Assembly: GCA_018066175.1 (NCBI GenBank)
Contig: JAGHRV010000025.1
Coordinates: 29,664 to 93,663 of the forward strand
Direction: 5' to 3'
From: Candidatus Colicola equi
GTDB taxonomy: Bacteria > Bacteroidota > Bacteroidia > Bacteroidales > Paludibacteraceae
Length of the DNA: 64,000 bases
Below, one piece after another: positions 20,321 to 30,936 of the stretch; the first letter of the stretch is position 1; every line of letters starts with the position of its first letter. The position numbers were made by a program, and so were the translations under genes. The notes beneath the pieces were generated by a model. The model had not been told where the DNA came from, ran no database searches, and worked only from the letters and a program-made list of their open reading frames with translations.

Positions 20321-22909
20321 TTATCTCACACTCGTGAGTTTCTTTATCTTTTCGTTTAACGCTTCTTTCTTCATCAATTCCTCAATGCTCAAGTGCATGC
20401 GGTAGTTCCAGAAGTGACGAGGATTGCTTGGCAGGTTGATACGATCGGCATGAGCATCCTTGATACGTACATTACCATCAACGGCCAACCAGTCTTGCAG
20501 AGGCAGAATGACCCACATAGCCGGACTGAACATGTGTTGATTAACTACAAACTCAGCAATCTCCGGAGTCATTTCTTGGGGTGCTTCTCCCCACCAGCCC
20601 ATCTGCTCGTTATAGAAACGTTGCGTGGTCTCGCGGTCCTCTTCCCACCAAGCACGTAACGGATTGGTATCGTGCGTGCCCGTTGTGCATACGCTTAGAT
20701 AAGGTGCATCTGCCGGGTGAGCAAACTTAATCGTCGGATCCTTCGGCATACGTTGAATCTCTAAACTCAGAATCTGCAATTCATGCATCACCTGTGGAAC
20801 GCATTCTGGCACCATACCCAAATCTTCACCGCAGCATAACATACCCGTCGAGTTAATCAATGTAGGTATCTTGCTCATTGCACTACCACGCCAGAACTCT
20901 GTATGACGACGGAAGAAATAGTCATTATAGATACCCATAATCACATTCTTCTGGTCTTGGTACAACTCATTAAAACTGTGGCTCTGATAGATGCTGATAC
21001 GCGGATGAACCAAGGCCTCATTCTGTTGGTCACGAACAAACAGCACTTCACAATGCAGGTAGATAAGACCATTCATCAAATTAGTGCGTTGACCTTCCGG
21101 TAACTCCTTACCTTCACCTTCCTCAAAATACCGCTGCACCTTGACTTGCGTGTCAAACTCCGGACGGAAATAATATACATAACCATCGTTGGTCAGCAGG
21201 AATTTCTCCTTGGCATAGTCGGTGTCAAAACCAAAGACATCACCTAAGAAATTGCTGCGGATATACGGCTTGGTCATACGATCTTCATCCAACTTAACCC
21301 CCATATTCCACAAATCTTGCATGCTATATGGCAGAGCCGGGCAGAAATGTCCGCATAAGCCCCATACATCACTCTTGCGCATTTGCCAAATACGGAACAT
21401 GCCTAATATGTGGTCAATACGATAAGCATCAAAATAGTCCGCCATCTTGCTGAATCGACGCTGCCACCAAGCATAGTTATCTTGAGCCATTACATGCCAA
21501 TTATACGTTGGGAAACCCCAGTTCTGACCGCGTGCATCAAAATCATCAGGGGGAGCACCGGCACTGGCATTCAGGTTAAAGAGCTCAGGATTTTCGTATG
21601 CATCTACGCTATCCGGATTGATACCAATAGGTATATCTCCCTTCATGGCTACACCTATGCTATGAGCGTATGCTACAGCGTCACTCAATTGTTTATCAGC
21701 ATGGAATTGCAGGTAGCAATAGAAGTCCTTCGGCTCCTTATCACGCTTGCTCATAAAGGCTGCGTATGGTTCCAACCAACTCTTGTTCTTCTGGAAGAAA
21801 GCCTTGTACTCTGCCGTGGCAAAAAGGGCTGTTTTATCGGTCTTATACAATGCCTTGAAGTATTTCATTTTCTCGTCATAAACGACTTGGTAATCCGCAA
21901 TCGTCTTGGCGTTAAACTCCTTCTTGGTAGCATTGTATTTCTTCTGTTGAGCAGGAGTCAACTTGCCCATCTTCTCAATATTAATATAGATTGGATGCAG
22001 CGCAAACACACTTACCGGACTATATGGATAACTGTCGCGAATGGTATGCGTGAGCGTTGTATCGTTAATAGGCAGGGTCTGAATCATCTTCATTCCTGTC
22101 ATCGAAGCCCATTCGGCCATTTTCTTCAGGTCCTGGAACTCACCAATACCAAAGCCCTCGTCTGTACGAAGACTAAAGACTGGAATAGCAACGCCGGCAC
22201 CTTTCCAGCGAGGCAGAGTACGACGGAAATTGCGATCGTTCTGCAACACCACTATGCCCTTCTGAACTCCCCATACATGACGGTTCTCGCCCCATTCCAT
22301 ATCTACAATCTCATTGGTCGTCTTGTCATATACCACGTACTTGTACTCAAAAATCTCATTGGCCTTAACGTTGATATTGGCACGCCAAATGGGGAAATCC
22401 TTATCGTCCATCACCACTTTCTTATCCTTGTCCCAATTACCCAACTCAGGAATATTACCCATCACAGCTACACCCTGGCAAGGCAGAATCTGCGGCAAGT
22501 CAATACTGAATCGCACATTCGATTTGGCGGTGGATACAGCGTTTTTTAATGCTTTGTCTGCAGGATGACGGCGGAAAAGAGACTTCAGAAAAGCAGTCGT
22601 GTAGAAAGCTTTCTCATAATCAATAGCCTGCCAGAAATCATGGACAGTCACGTTCTTATCTGCCTCACGCAGCGCAATCGTACGAGGCATACCGGCTTCG
22701 TAGATATAACCACCATTGTCTAAACGGATGGCATACTTGTACTCAAAATTGCCACCTTGCAGCTCAATATCTGCTACCCAGCAATCCTGACCTTGACAAC
22801 TCATCCATAACGGAGCCAACTCCGTATAAATGGGCTTACTGCCGAATTGGATAATACATAATTGTTGACCAAATTCGGTACGATAGTTTACTTGAAAATG
22901 TACGTTCAT
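20321..22909 (-). CDS. malQ: 4-alpha-glucanotransferase with N-terminal CBM20 domains
   Basis: A GH77 amylomaltase that rearranges maltodextrins. The start at 22909 (MNVHFQVNY) is preferred because an upstream extension of 23 codons would run through the promoter at 22948-22979. Two starch-binding CBM20-like modules fill residues 1-240 (VAVMGNIPELGNWDKDKK is the second). The GH77 barrel follows with DAYRIDHILGMFR (nucleophile Asp), CCGEDLGMVP (acid/base Glu) and TGTHDTNPLRAWW (third Asp). An insert of about 130 residues lies inside the barrel, as in other Bacteroidota and plant DPE2-type enzymes. It connects functionally with the glycogen genes at 1-5.5 kb. Confidence 0.93.
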   Translation of the reverse strand: MNVHFQVNYRTEFGQQLCIIQFGSKPIYTELAPLWMSCQGQDCWVADIELQGGNFEYKYAIRLDNGGYIYEAGMPRTIALREADKNVTVHDFWQAIDYEKAFYTTAFLKSLFRRHPADKALKNAVSTAKSNVRFSIDLPQILPCQGVAVMGNIPELGNWDKDKKVVMDDKDFPIWRANINVKANEIFEYKYVVYDKTTNEIVDMEWGENRHVWGVQKGIVVLQNDRNFRRTLPRWKGAGVAIPVFSLRTDEGFGIGEFQDLKKMAEWASMTGMKMIQTLPINDTTLTHTIRDSYPYSPVSVFALHPIYINIEKMGKLTPAQQKKYNATKKEFNAKTIADYQVVYDEKMKYFKALYKTDKTALFATAEYKAFFQKNKSWLEPYAAFMSKRDKEPKDFYCYLQFHADKQLSDAVAYAHSIGVAMKGDIPIGINPDSVDAYENPELFNLNASAGAPPDDFDARGQNWGFPTYNWHVMAQDNYAWWQRRFSKMADYFDAYRIDHILGMFRIWQMRKSDVWGLCGHFCPALPYSMQDLWNMGVKLDEDRMTKPYIRSNFLGDVFGFDTDYAKEKFLLTNDGYVYYFRPEFDTQVKVQRYFEEGEGKELPEGQRTNLMNGLIYLHCEVLFVRDQQNEALVHPRISIYQSHSFNELYQDQKNVIMGIYNDYFFRRHTEFWRGSAMSKIPTLINSTGMLCCGEDLGMVPECVPQVMHELQILSLEIQRMPKDPTIKFAHPADAPYLSVCTTGTHDTNPLRAWWEEDRETTQRFYNEQMGWWGEAPQEMTPEIAEFVVNQHMFSPAMWVILPLQDWLAVDGNVRIKDAHADRINLPSNPRHFWNYRMHLSIEELMKKEALNEKIKKLTSVR

Positions 22910-22947
22910 ATCGTTATCTATTAAGTGATTTTTGCAGTTTTGCGGTG

Positions 22948-22979
22948 CAAAAGTACAATTTTTTTTTGATATTTCCAAA
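22948..22979 (-). promoter_or_regulatory. Promoter for malQ
   Basis: On the minus strand, TTTG (22979-22976) and TACTTTTG (22955-22948) are 20 bases apart. It lies 39 bases before the chosen malQ start. Its -33 box is only 4 bases from that of the divergent promoter. Confidence 0.75.
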
Positions 22980-22983
22980 TAAA

Positions 22984-23015
22984 TTTGCGTATCTCATAAA
23001 AAAAATATACCTTTG
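22984..23015 (+). promoter_or_regulatory. Promoter for the membrane protein at 23032
   Basis: TTTG at 22984-22987 and TACCTTTG at 23008-23015 are 20 bases apart. The ATG at 23032 follows 16 bases after the -7 box, so the leader is very short. Confidence 0.75.
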
Positions 23016-23031
23016 CATCATTATTGGCATT

Positions 23032-23772
23032 ATGCAATCATCTTGGAAGACATATCTGCGGTATTTAAGTTGGCTGATTTCGCTCGCCGCTATGGGGTAC
23101 TTGATTTATCAATTAGCCACGTATGACCATTACGACCAAATCAGTCTTTCCTTACAAGATGCCAATGCCTATCAATGGGTAGGCATCCTATCTGCTATCC
23201 TCCTTGTTCCTGCTCAGCTATTAGCCGAAACACGCCGTTGGCAATGGGTGCTAAAAGGTTGGAAAAACATCGCATTCATCGACAGTTGGCGGCAGGTTAT
23301 GGCCGGCATGTTGGCGGGATTCATTACGCCCTATCGCGTAGGAGATGTGCCGGCTCGATTAGCCGAAGGCTCATTATCCTCCGACCAGCACGAATTATCG
23401 CCCGATTCATCGTGGAAAGACCAATTCAAACACTGGCTCAAAGATTGGCATAAATGGGGTTGGGTCTTGGTATGGACCATCATTCGTTATGTCATCTGGG
23501 GGGTACAATTATGGGGTGTACTCACCTTTGTCGGTATCTACCTTAGTCCGTGGCAGGCCATCAGCAGTATCGCCCTCTATTATGTAGTAATCAGTTTTAT
23601 GCCGGGATTACCGGCTGCCGATGTGGCTATCAAAGGCGGCTGGGCCGCAATGATATTTGGTCAATTCACCACCAATGTGGTCGCCATCACAATAGCAGTC
23701 AGCATCATCTGGCTACTCAACACCGTTCTACCCGTTCTATGGGCAGAAATAGAAAAAATCACAAGGAAATAA
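23032..23772 (+). CDS. Flippase-like / lysylphosphatidylglycerol synthase TM-region membrane protein
   Basis: 246 residues, with ATG just after a strong promoter. The longer reading from 22945 would include that promoter and is rejected. About six hydrophobic segments are visible (for example LSWLISLAAMGYLIYQLA and AITIAVSIIWLLNTVLPVLW). The loops WKNIAFIDSWRQVMAG and FITPYRVGDVPARLAEG match the cytoplasmic loop of the UPF0104/LPG-synthase transmembrane family, in which a Gly-Arg pair near that place is conserved. It lacks the soluble aminoacyltransferase domain of MprF. The substrate is unknown. It is convergent with the permease gene, with no spacer. Confidence 0.6.
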   Translation: MQSSWKTYLRYLSWLISLAAMGYLIYQLATYDHYDQISLSLQDANAYQWVGILSAILLVPAQLLAETRRWQWVLKGWKNIAFIDSWRQVMAGMLAGFITPYRVGDVPARLAEGSLSSDQHELSPDSSWKDQFKHWLKDWHKWGWVLVWTIIRYVIWGVQLWGVLTFVGIYLSPWQAISSIALYYVVISFMPGLPAADVAIKGGWAAMIFGQFTTNVVAITIAVSIIWLLNTVLPVLWAEIEKITRK

Positions 23773-24873
23773 TTATTTCCGTACTTGGAAATACAGGTAC
23801 GTTCCTATCGCTAAGAAGACAAAATTAGGCAACCATGCGGCCATAAACGGTGACATGGCTCCACTCACCGAGAACGTCGTACTAACTGTCGTAAACAAGA
23901 TATACAGGGCCGACAAGGTAATTCCAATGCCTAAGTTCTTGCCCATTCCTCCGCGCACTTTCTTGCAACTCATCGTAACACCCAATAGGGTCATGATAAA
24001 GGCACCAATAGGTGCAGAAAAACGCTTATGCCATTCGTCTTCGAATGCTTGTAGATTGCCGGTGCCGCGTTGGCGTTGACGATCCATATAAGCCTTTAAC
24101 TCCGGATTGGTCATCTCCTGTGCTTGTTCGGCGGTAATGAATAATTCCTCAGGTTGCATCGGGATAATCGTATCCAATCGTGCTCCACGTGTGAGGGTCT
24201 CGTATAAACCATTAAACTCCCGGCGCGTGTAGTTTTCCAAGTGCCAGTTATACGCCGAATCATATCCAATGCGGTCGGCAGTAATACGCATCTGTAAGGT
24301 CTTGCCTTCAAAGTGCTCCAACGATACACGATAACCCATGTTGTAATTAAGACGGAATGTCTCCATATACAAAACTGTTCCCGGCTCAACCTCCATTTGG
24401 ATATTGCGGGCATTATCGTTGGTGAAATGCGATATATACTGATCCTCAAAATGCAATAACTTACCGGATGCAGGAGGTATGATATATCCGGATAGGAAGA
24501 AAAGCATCAAGAAAAGCACAATAGCCGAGAAAAGATAAGGCCACATCAGGCGGCGGAAACTCATGCCGGTTGCCATCATGGCGATGATTTCACTATTGCC
24601 GGCCAACTTAGATGTAAAGAAAATAACGGATATAAATATGAACAGCGGACTGAACATATTCATATAATATGGGATAAAATAAATATAGTACCCAAAGATA
24701 ATGTCCTTGGCGGATAACTGGTACTCATAGAAATCGTCCATTTTCTCGGTTAAATCAAAGACAATTCCAATGCCTAAAATCAGAATAATCGAGAAAAAGA
24801 ATGTACCTAAGAACTTGCTGATAATATACCAGTCTAGCCGCTTAATAATATGCCAATCCCATTGCTTACTCAT
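23773..24873 (-). CDS. LptF/LptG family permease
   Basis: An inner-membrane component of the LPS export ABC transporter. Start chosen at 24873 ([14 protein letters not shown]), which overlaps the tgt stop as ATGA; the track-length start would lie deep in tgt. Three N-terminal membrane segments (LGTFFFSIILILGIGIVF, FSPLFIFISVIFF, LFSAIVLFLMLFFLSGYI) precede a periplasmic jellyroll (about residues 130-260), and three more follow it. IIAMMATGMSFRRLMWPY is the conserved cytoplasmic loop. LptF and LptG cannot be told apart here. Confidence 0.85.
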   Translation of the reverse strand: MSKQWDWHIIKRLDWYIISKFLGTFFFSIILILGIGIVFDLTEKMDDFYEYQLSAKDIIFGYYIYFIPYYMNMFSPLFIFISVIFFTSKLAGNSEIIAMMATGMSFRRLMWPYLFSAIVLFLMLFFLSGYIIPPASGKLLHFEDQYISHFTNDNARNIQMEVEPGTVLYMETFRLNYNMGYRVSLEHFEGKTLQMRITADRIGYDSAYNWHLENYTRREFNGLYETLTRGARLDTIIPMQPEELFITAEQAQEMTNPELKAYMDRQRQRGTGNLQAFEDEWHKRFSAPIGAFIMTLLGVTMSCKKVRGGMGKNLGIGITLSALYILFTTVSTTFSVSGAMSPFMAAWLPNFVFLAIGTYLYFQVRK

Positions 24874-26003
24874 AGTCGTGTCATTAAGGTCGGCATGATG
24901 CCGTCTTTCCAAGATTTGAAGTCTCCTTCAAGAATATGCTTGCGAGCCTCGCCTACCAACCATAGGTAGAAGGCTAAGTTATGTATACTCAGTATCTCCA
25001 ATCCTAACATCTCTTCCGCATGAATAAGGTGCCGCACATACGCGCGAGTGTACTGATGATCCACATAGCTCGTGCCGGTCGGATCCAATTCAGTGAAGTC
25101 ATTCTCCCATTTCTTATTGCGCATATTCATTACTCCTTGTTGGGTGAAAATCATTCCATTACGTCCATTGCGCGTAGGCATCACGCAGTCAAACATATCC
25201 ACTCCTCGCTCAATGCCTTCCAATATATTCCAAGGTGTACCTACTCCCATCAGATAGCGAGGTTTATTCTCCGGCAGTATATCATTTACCACCTCTATCA
25301 TCTCGTACATCTTCTCTGCCGGTTCCCCAACTGCTAATCCTCCAATGGCATAACCATCTCGGTCTAAGTCCCGTAAACGCTTAGCCGCCTCCTGACGCAA
25401 GTCAGGATAAACACATCCCTGCACAATAGGGAAAAGATGCTGCTTATATCCGTAAATATCTTCGGTTTCATCGAACCTTTTGATGCAACGATCCAACCAT
25501 CGATGGGTGCGATTCATGCTGTCTAAGGCGTACTGCTTATCTGCCGTTCCCGGACAACATTCGTCAAAAGCCATCATGATGTCTGCACCAATCTCACGCT
25601 CAATATCCATCACACTCTCCGGCGTGAACATCAGTTTACGACCATCAATATGGGACGAGAATTGCACTCCCTCTTCGGTCATCTTACGAATATCGGTCAA
25701 TGAAAAAACCTGGTATCCACCGGAATCGGTCAGTATCGGCTTATCCCATCCTTCAAAACGATGCAACCCTCCGGCTTGATGCAGAATCTGAGTGCCAGGA
25801 CGCAAGTAAAGATGATAAGTGTTACCCAAAATGATTTGTGCATGTATATCGTCTATCAAGTCGCGTTTATGCACCCCCTTCACCGTTCCTACTGTACCGA
25901 CCGGCATAAAGATAGGCGTCAGTATATCGCCGTGATCGGTATGCACCACGCCTGCGCGTGCTGCACTATGTAAATCGGTATGTAAGAGGTCAAAAAACAT
26001 CAC
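24870..26003 (-). CDS. tgt: tRNA-guanine transglycosylase
   Basis: Exchanges G34 for preQ1 in GUN-anticodon tRNAs on the way to queuosine. It has 377 residues. [12 protein letters not shown] holds one active-site Asp and [13 protein letters not shown] holds the nucleophile Asp; [10 protein letters not shown] is the preQ1-pocket loop. Near residues 310-345 the usual CxCxxC zinc ligands are absent: the segment reads [18 protein letters not shown], then [10 protein letters not shown]. Loss of the zinc site may be a lineage feature in Bacteroidota. It overlaps panD at its start and the permease gene at its end by 4 bases each. Confidence 0.93.
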   Translation of the reverse strand: MMFFDLLHTDLHSAARAGVVHTDHGDILTPIFMPVGTVGTVKGVHKRDLIDDIHAQIILGNTYHLYLRPGTQILHQAGGLHRFEGWDKPILTDSGGYQVFSLTDIRKMTEEGVQFSSHIDGRKLMFTPESVMDIEREIGADIMMAFDECCPGTADKQYALDSMNRTHRWLDRCIKRFDETEDIYGYKQHLFPIVQGCVYPDLRQEAAKRLRDLDRDGYAIGGLAVGEPAEKMYEMIEVVNDILPENKPRYLMGVGTPWNILEGIERGVDMFDCVMPTRNGRNGMIFTQQGVMNMRNKKWENDFTELDPTGTSYVDHQYTRAYVRHLIHAEEMLGLEILSIHNLAFYLWLVGEARKHILEGDFKSWKDGIMPTLMTRL

Positions 26004-26332
26004 TTGTTAGGGAAGATAATCTTTGGTTGGAAAGTCTTTTGTTCATCAGGAGTCATCCAGGCGTAAGCCATCACGATAACCGTGTCACCTACATGCATCA
26101 AATGAGCAGCTGCACCGTTCATACAAATACATTTACTGCCACGCTTGCCGGGAATGACATACGTCTCTAATCGCGCACCATTGGTGATATCTACCACCTG
26201 AACGCGTTCGCCAGATAGAATCCCACTTTTTTCCATCCATTCCTCATCAATCGTAATGGAACCTACATAGTCTAAATTGGCCTCGGTAACCACCACCCGA
26301 TGAATCTTTGATTTAAGAATGTTTACGAGCAT
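26000..26332 (-). CDS. panD: Aspartate 1-decarboxylase
   Basis: Makes beta-alanine for pantothenate/CoA. The start at 26332 ([13 protein letters not shown]) gives 110 residues, close to the family's 115-125. A longer reading from 26380 would overlap topA heavily and adds non-conserved residues. YVGSITID contains the Gly-Ser bond that self-cleaves to form the pyruvoyl group. [12 protein letters not shown] and [15 protein letters not shown] are further family signatures. It overlaps the topA end by 20 bases and the tgt start by 4. Confidence 0.93.
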   Translation of the reverse strand: MLVNILKSKIHRVVVTEANLDYVGSITIDEEWMEKSGILSGERVQVVDITNGARLETYVIPGKRGSKCICMNGAAAHLMHVGDTVIVMAYAWMTPDEQKTFQPKIIFPNK

Positions 26333-28619
26333 ATTTCTTAGGAGCTTTGTAATTATCAATGATTGCTTGGCATGCCTCAATAGACAATTCGTCTATTTTG
26401 CAGTTCTTGGATAATTTATAATTGCCTTGATGAGTTTTAAGATACAAACCATATCTGCCACGCATAATTTGGAAATCACCAATCTGACGAATAGGCAGAG
26501 CCTGGTCGGCTTTCTCACTTAGCATGGCTTGCACCATAGTAGGAGTGAGGTCACTAACGGTGGTCGTCTTGGGAATAGAAAGGTACTGATCACCATACTT
26601 GATATATGGACCATACTTACCATTACCATAGATAACCTCTTTGCCTCCCAATAAGAAGAGCACTTTATTCTTTGTTTCCTTGAATAACTCCAGCGCCTGC
26701 TCCAGCGTGATGGTGTAGATCGATTGCCCCGGTTGCAGACTGGCAAAACGAGGTTTACCATTGTCGGCTATACCTAATTGCACGCAGGGGCCAACTTTGC
26801 TAATCTTGGCCAAAACAGGAGCACCACTAACAGGGTCAGTACCTAACGTGCGACTTGCCATCTTGCCGGAAGGAATATGTTGAATAGCCGGGTGGAATTT
26901 CTGATAGAACGTATCTACTGTCTTTACCCAATCGGCTTTGCCGGCTGCTACTTTATCGAAACTGGCCTCTTCGTTAGCCGTGAAGTCAAAACTGAGAATA
27001 TCCGGGAACTGTTTTACCAAAAAGTCGTTTGTTAATCGGCCTAAGTCGGTAGGAATCAACTTCTGCGTGTCATGACCATACAACTCAGAACGCTGCTTGA
27101 TAGCCAACTTACCATTGCGCATTTGTAAGATGGAAATAGTGCGTTTCTCACCGGGAATAGATCCCTTTATGGCATACTTGCGTGATTGAATAGTATCAAT
27201 AATAGTGGCGTAGGTGGAAGGACGACCAATGCCTAACTCTTCCATTCTCTTCACCAACGCAGCCTCTGTATAACGGAGAGGAGCCTTGGTGTATTGCTCC
27301 GTCGCTATGTATTCGTTGCAATCCAACTTCATGCCCTTGTCTAAATGCGGCAAAACAGTGGTGGATTCGGCATTTTCGTCATCAGTAGATTGGATGTAAA
27401 CACGCATAAAGCCGTCAAACAAAATAACCTCACCTATTGCCACAAAAGCATAATCAGTATCCGGTGACGTAATCTCAACGCGAGTAGTCTCGGTCTCTGC
27501 ATCAGCCATTTGAGAGGCTAAAGTGCGTTTCCAAATCAGTTCATACAATCGTTTTTCGTCCGTAGAGTGCCCTGCCTGACGTTGATTCATATAGGTGGGA
27601 CGAATAGCCTCATGCGCTTCCTGAGCACCTTTACTCACCGTCTTATATTGTCTTGTGCGCGAGTATTTTTCTCCGTATTCATCGATAATTTCCTTCTTGC
27701 ATGTACCGATGGCTAATGAACTCAGATTGACGGAGTCGGTACGCATATAAGTGATAAAACCGGCTTCATACAATGATTGTGCTAATCGCATCGTCTTGCT
27801 GACGGGAAATTTGAGCTTACGCGCAGCCTCTTGTTGCAGGGACGATGTAGTAAATGGCGGAGCCGGCTGACGTTTAGCCGGTTTGGTCTGAATCTGAGAA
27901 ATGGAGAACTGCGTTTGACTGCATGTGTCCAAAAACTCTTTCGCCTGCTGCTGCGTAGCAAAACGGTGGTTCAATTCGGTCTGAATAACTACATCTTGGT
28001 TAACCTTGTTTTTCCCGATGAATTCGGCCGTTACACGATATTGCGGCTGCTCCTTAAATTCCTCTATCTCACGCTCGCGCTCTACAATCAGTCTCACTGC
28101 CACCGATTGCACTCGTCCTGCACTAAGTCCCGTAGCCACTTTGCGCCAAAGGACGGGAGATAACTCAAAACCTACAATGCGGTCAATTACTCGACGTGCT
28201 TGTTGGGCATTCACCAAGTTATAGTCTATCTGACGAGGATGAAGTAAGGCTTCCTGAATAGCTGTGGGAGTAATCTCATGAAATACAATACGATGGGATT
28301 GCTCTTTAGGCAAGTCTAATACTTCCTGTAAGTGCCAAGCAATGGCTTCTCCTTCGCGGTCTTCATCACTTGCCAGCCATACCGTGTCGGCTTTCTTAAC
28401 TTCTTGACGTAAGGTGTTAAGCAACTGATGCTTTTGGGCATCAATAACGTAATTGGGACGGTAATGATCTTCAAAATCAATACCTATACTGTTTTTACCA
28501 ATACCTTCAATGTCTCGAATATGTCCTTGCGAGGAGAGTACGGTGTAGTTTTTTCCTAAAAACTTTTCAATCGTTTTTGCTTTCGTTGGTGACTCTACTA
28601 TAACTAAATTTTGACTCAT
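26313..28619 (-). CDS. topA: DNA topoisomerase I
   Basis: A type IA topoisomerase relaxing negative supercoils. It has 768 residues. The Toprim domain begins with [19 protein letters not shown] and contains [16 protein letters not shown]. The active-site Tyr is in [13 protein letters not shown]. The C-terminal part has repeated glycine-rich modules of the Bacteroidota type ([29 protein letters not shown]), without classical four-cysteine zinc fingers. A promoter lies 50 bases upstream, and panD and tgt follow with overlaps. Confidence 0.95.
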   Translation of the reverse strand: MSQNLVIVESPTKAKTIEKFLGKNYTVLSSQGHIRDIEGIGKNSIGIDFEDHYRPNYVIDAQKHQLLNTLRQEVKKADTVWLASDEDREGEAIAWHLQEVLDLPKEQSHRIVFHEITPTAIQEALLHPRQIDYNLVNAQQARRVIDRIVGFELSPVLWRKVATGLSAGRVQSVAVRLIVEREREIEEFKEQPQYRVTAEFIGKNKVNQDVVIQTELNHRFATQQQAKEFLDTCSQTQFSISQIQTKPAKRQPAPPFTTSSLQQEAARKLKFPVSKTMRLAQSLYEAGFITYMRTDSVNLSSLAIGTCKKEIIDEYGEKYSRTRQYKTVSKGAQEAHEAIRPTYMNQRQAGHSTDEKRLYELIWKRTLASQMADAETETTRVEITSPDTDYAFVAIGEVILFDGFMRVYIQSTDDENAESTTVLPHLDKGMKLDCNEYIATEQYTKAPLRYTEAALVKRMEELGIGRPSTYATIIDTIQSRKYAIKGSIPGEKRTISILQMRNGKLAIKQRSELYGHDTQKLIPTDLGRLTNDFLVKQFPDILSFDFTANEEASFDKVAAGKADWVKTVDTFYQKFHPAIQHIPSGKMASRTLGTDPVSGAPVLAKISKVGPCVQLGIADNGKPRFASLQPGQSIYTITLEQALELFKETKNKVLFLLGGKEVIYGNGKYGPYIKYGDQYLSIPKTTTVSDLTPTMVQAMLSEKADQALPIRQIGDFQIMRGRYGLYLKTHQGNYKLSKNCKIDELSIEACQAIIDNYKAPKKYARKHS

Positions 28620-28668
28620 ATTATATAATATAAGGTGTCGTTTTCAGACTTTTTATCGTTTCGGGGTG

Positions 28669-28700
28669 CAAAAGTACAATTTTTTTTTTTATCTTGCAAA
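28669..28700 (-). promoter_or_regulatory. Promoter for topA-panD-tgt-permease operon
   Basis: On the minus strand, TTTG (28700-28697) and TACTTTTG (28676-28669) are 20 bases apart. The gap contains a run of 11 or more A residues on that strand. It is divergent to the nfeD promoter. Confidence 0.75.
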
Positions 28701-28712
28701 TTTATTTTTTTA

Positions 28713-28744
28713 TTTGTATATATCAAAAATATTTTGTATTTTTG
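28713..28744 (+). promoter_or_regulatory. Promoter for nfeD-floA
   Basis: TTTG at 28713-28716 and TATTTTTG at 28737-28744 are 20 bases apart, 25 bases before the nfeD ATG. Confidence 0.7.
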
Positions 28745-28769
28745 CAGTCTGAAAAAAAAATTAAGCATT

Positions 28770-29123
28770 ATGATGAACGTAATTTTTGTTATTTTACTAG
28801 CCATTGTAGGCGTTGTTTTGCTCCTTATGGAGATGTTTCTATTACCGGGTTTTGGTATCGCCGGCCTTTCCGGATTTGCTTCATTGGTTGGAGCTGTTGT
28901 TGTGGCCTATATTAAAATAGGTGCGGTAGCCGGACATATCACCTTGGGTGCCTGTGTGCTCTTGGCTGCATTAGCCATCTATGGTTTTCTTAAATCGCAT
29001 GCCCTGGAGAAAATGGCATTGGATACCACCATCGATAGTAAGGTGGATTTGGCTGCTCCGGGTAAGAAAATTGAGAACCTCGAAGCCGCAGCCAAGAAGA
29101 TGGATGAACAAACGAAAGAGTAA
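28770..29123 (+). CDS. NfeD-like membrane protein
   Basis: 117 residues from ATG at 28770; the longer reading would run through the promoter. Three or so hydrophobic segments are visible, with the NfeD signature LLMEMFLLPGFGIAGLSG. A short hydrophilic Lys/Glu-rich tail replaces the soluble OB-fold domain of the full-length family, so this is the short form. NfeD proteins act with SPFH/flotillin scaffolds, and floA follows 50 bases downstream. Confidence 0.82.
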   Translation: MMNVIFVILLAIVGVVLLLMEMFLLPGFGIAGLSGFASLVGAVVVAYIKIGAVAGHITLGACVLLAALAIYGFLKSHALEKMALDTTIDSKVDLAAPGKKIENLEAAAKKMDEQTKE

Positions 29124-29173
29124 ATCTCAAATAATAAATTAAATCAAGCATTAACCATTAAATTTTTTAGAGT

Positions 29174-30157
29174 ATGCCAGAAGTATTTCAAGTTTTCGGA
29201 ATAGTGGTAATATCTATTCTCGTTATTATTTTCTTCTATTATGTACCATTCATGCTGTGGGTCAATGCCCAAGTTAGTGGTGTTCGTGTCTCCTTGATAC
29301 AACTGTTCCTGATGCGTATTCGTAAGGTGCCACCAACAAAGATTGTCAATTGTATGATTGAGGCTCATAAGGCCGGTCTGCAGGATGTTAAGCGTGATGG
29401 CTTGGAGGCGCACTACTTGGCCGGTGGTCATATCGAGCGCGTAGTACATGCATTGGTGAGTGCCAATAAGGCCAATATCCAACTCTCCTTCCAAATGGCT
29501 ACTGCCATTGATTTGGCAGGTCGTGATGTATTTGAGGCAGTACAAATGTCGGTTAATCCCAAAGTGATTGATACGCCTCCTGTAGCTGCTGTTGCTAAAG
29601 ATGGTATTCAGTTAATCGCCAAGGCCCGCGTTACCGTTCGTGCCAATATCCGCCAGTTAGTTGGTGGTGCTGGAGAGGACACTATCCTCGCTCGTGTAGG
29701 CGAAGGTATCGTTAGTTCGATTGGTTCAGCCGAAAGCCATAAGAGCGTTTTGGAGAACCCCGATAGCATATCTAAATTAGTGTTGTCTAAGGGTCTGGAT
29801 GCCGGTACGGCTTTTGAGATTCTCAGTATTGATATTGCTGACATTGATGTAGGTAAGAACATCGGTGCACAACTGCAAATGGATCAGGCTGATGCCGATA
29901 AGAACATCGCTCAAGCTAAGGCAGAGGAACGTCGTGCAATGGCTATTGCTAGTGAGCAAGAGATGAAGGCTAAAGCGCAAGAAGCTCGTGCTAAAGTGAT
30001 TGAAGCTGAGGCTCTCGTGCCACAAGCTATGGCTGAGGCATTCAAGAAAGGTAACTTAGGAATTATGGACTATTATCGGATGGAGAATATCCAGGCCGAT
30101 ACCAAGATGCGCGATAGCATTGCTACTCCGGCAACGGCTACTCCTAAGAAGAAGTGA
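29174..30157 (+). CDS. floA: Flotillin-like protein FloA
   Basis: 327 residues, an SPFH-domain membrane scaffold. One N-terminal membrane segment ([20 protein letters not shown]) is followed by the FloA-specific [19 protein letters not shown] and [19 protein letters not shown]. The SPFH core contains [23 protein letters not shown] residues (here [16 protein letters not shown]). The C-terminal third is Ala/Glu/Lys-rich and probably a coiled coil. The nfeD-floA pairing is the standard arrangement. The nitrilase gene overlaps its stop. Confidence 0.93.
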   Translation: MPEVFQVFGIVVISILVIIFFYYVPFMLWVNAQVSGVRVSLIQLFLMRIRKVPPTKIVNCMIEAHKAGLQDVKRDGLEAHYLAGGHIERVVHALVSANKANIQLSFQMATAIDLAGRDVFEAVQMSVNPKVIDTPPVAAVAKDGIQLIAKARVTVRANIRQLVGGAGEDTILARVGEGIVSSIGSAESHKSVLENPDSISKLVLSKGLDAGTAFEILSIDIADIDVGKNIGAQLQMDQADADKNIAQAKAEERRAMAIASEQEMKAKAQEARAKVIEAEALVPQAMAEAFKKGNLGIMDYYRMENIQADTKMRDSIATPATATPKKK

Positions 30158-30936
30158 TATTCAAAGTAGCAATACTGCAATATCCCATCTATTGGGCTGA
30201 CAAGGCGAAAAACATCGCCTTGTCGGTCAAGCGTATCATGTGTTTGGCAGGTAAGGCCGATGTGGCATTACTGCCCGAGATGTTTACCACAGGGTTCTGC
30301 ACCAATCGTCCGGAATTAGCCGAACCTGTAGATGGACCTACCATGCAGACGCTTCAGTTAATCGCCAATCAAACAGGCGTGGCGCTGTGTGGCTCGTTCA
30401 TTTGTTCCGAAAACGGACAACTATTTAATCGCGGTTTCTTCCTGCGCCCCAATGACGCACCTACTTTTGTGGATAAGGCGCACCTGTATGCTCATAGTGG
30501 CGAAGATCGATTCTTTACGGCCGGGCAGGACAATAGTGTTTTTTATTATAAAGGTGTGGGGTTGCGCTTAGCCTTGTGCTACGATCTGCGTTTCCCGGTT
30601 TGGTTGCGCAATCGTGCCGAACAGATGTATGACATATTGCTCGTAAGTGCCAACTGGCCGCAGATTCGCATTCAGTATTGGGATGCGTTAGTGCAGGCTC
30701 GCGCCACCGAGAACCAATGTTACATAGCAGCCGCTAATCCGGTAGGAGAAGATGGAATGGGATTGCATTATAATGGCCATTCGGCAGCATACGATACGCA
30801 CCTCCATCCATTGGTGCATCTTAAATCCAATGAGGCCGGCATCCGAATTGCCGAATTTGATATTGACCAACTACACCATTATCGCTCTGTTCTGCCGCTA
30901 TGGCAGGATGCTGATCGCTTCACGATAAACAAATGA
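30154..30936 (+). CDS. Carbon-nitrogen hydrolase, omega-amidase/nitrilase family
   Basis: 260 residues from a GTG overlapping the floA stop. The catalytic triad is visible: Glu in [10 protein letters not shown], Lys in FVDKAHLY, and Cys in [10 protein letters not shown]. The order and short length fit the YafV/NIT2 omega-amidase branch, which removes the amide from alpha-keto-glutaramate or succinamate. Cytoplasmic, with no signal peptide. recJ begins 4 bases before its end. Confidence 0.82.
   Translation: MIFKVAILQYPIYWADKAKNIALSVKRIMCLAGKADVALLPEMFTTGFCTNRPELAEPVDGPTMQTLQLIANQTGVALCGSFICSENGQLFNRGFFLRPNDAPTFVDKAHLYAHSGEDRFFTAGQDNSVFYYKGVGLRLALCYDLRFPVWLRNRAEQMYDILLVSANWPQIRIQYWDALVQARATENQCYIAAANPVGEDGMGLHYNGHSAAYDTHLHPLVHLKSNEAGIRIAEFDIDQLHHYRSVLPLWQDADRFTINK

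Noticed and set aside
21410..22549. 379-codon plus-strand frame inside malQ
   Set aside because: It is antisense to a clear GH77 gene, its translation shows no family motif, and long antisense frames are common opposite biased codons.
22945..23031. N-terminal extension of the membrane protein at 23032
   Set aside because: It would translate through both boxes of the promoter at 22984-23015; the ATG at 23032 fits the family start.
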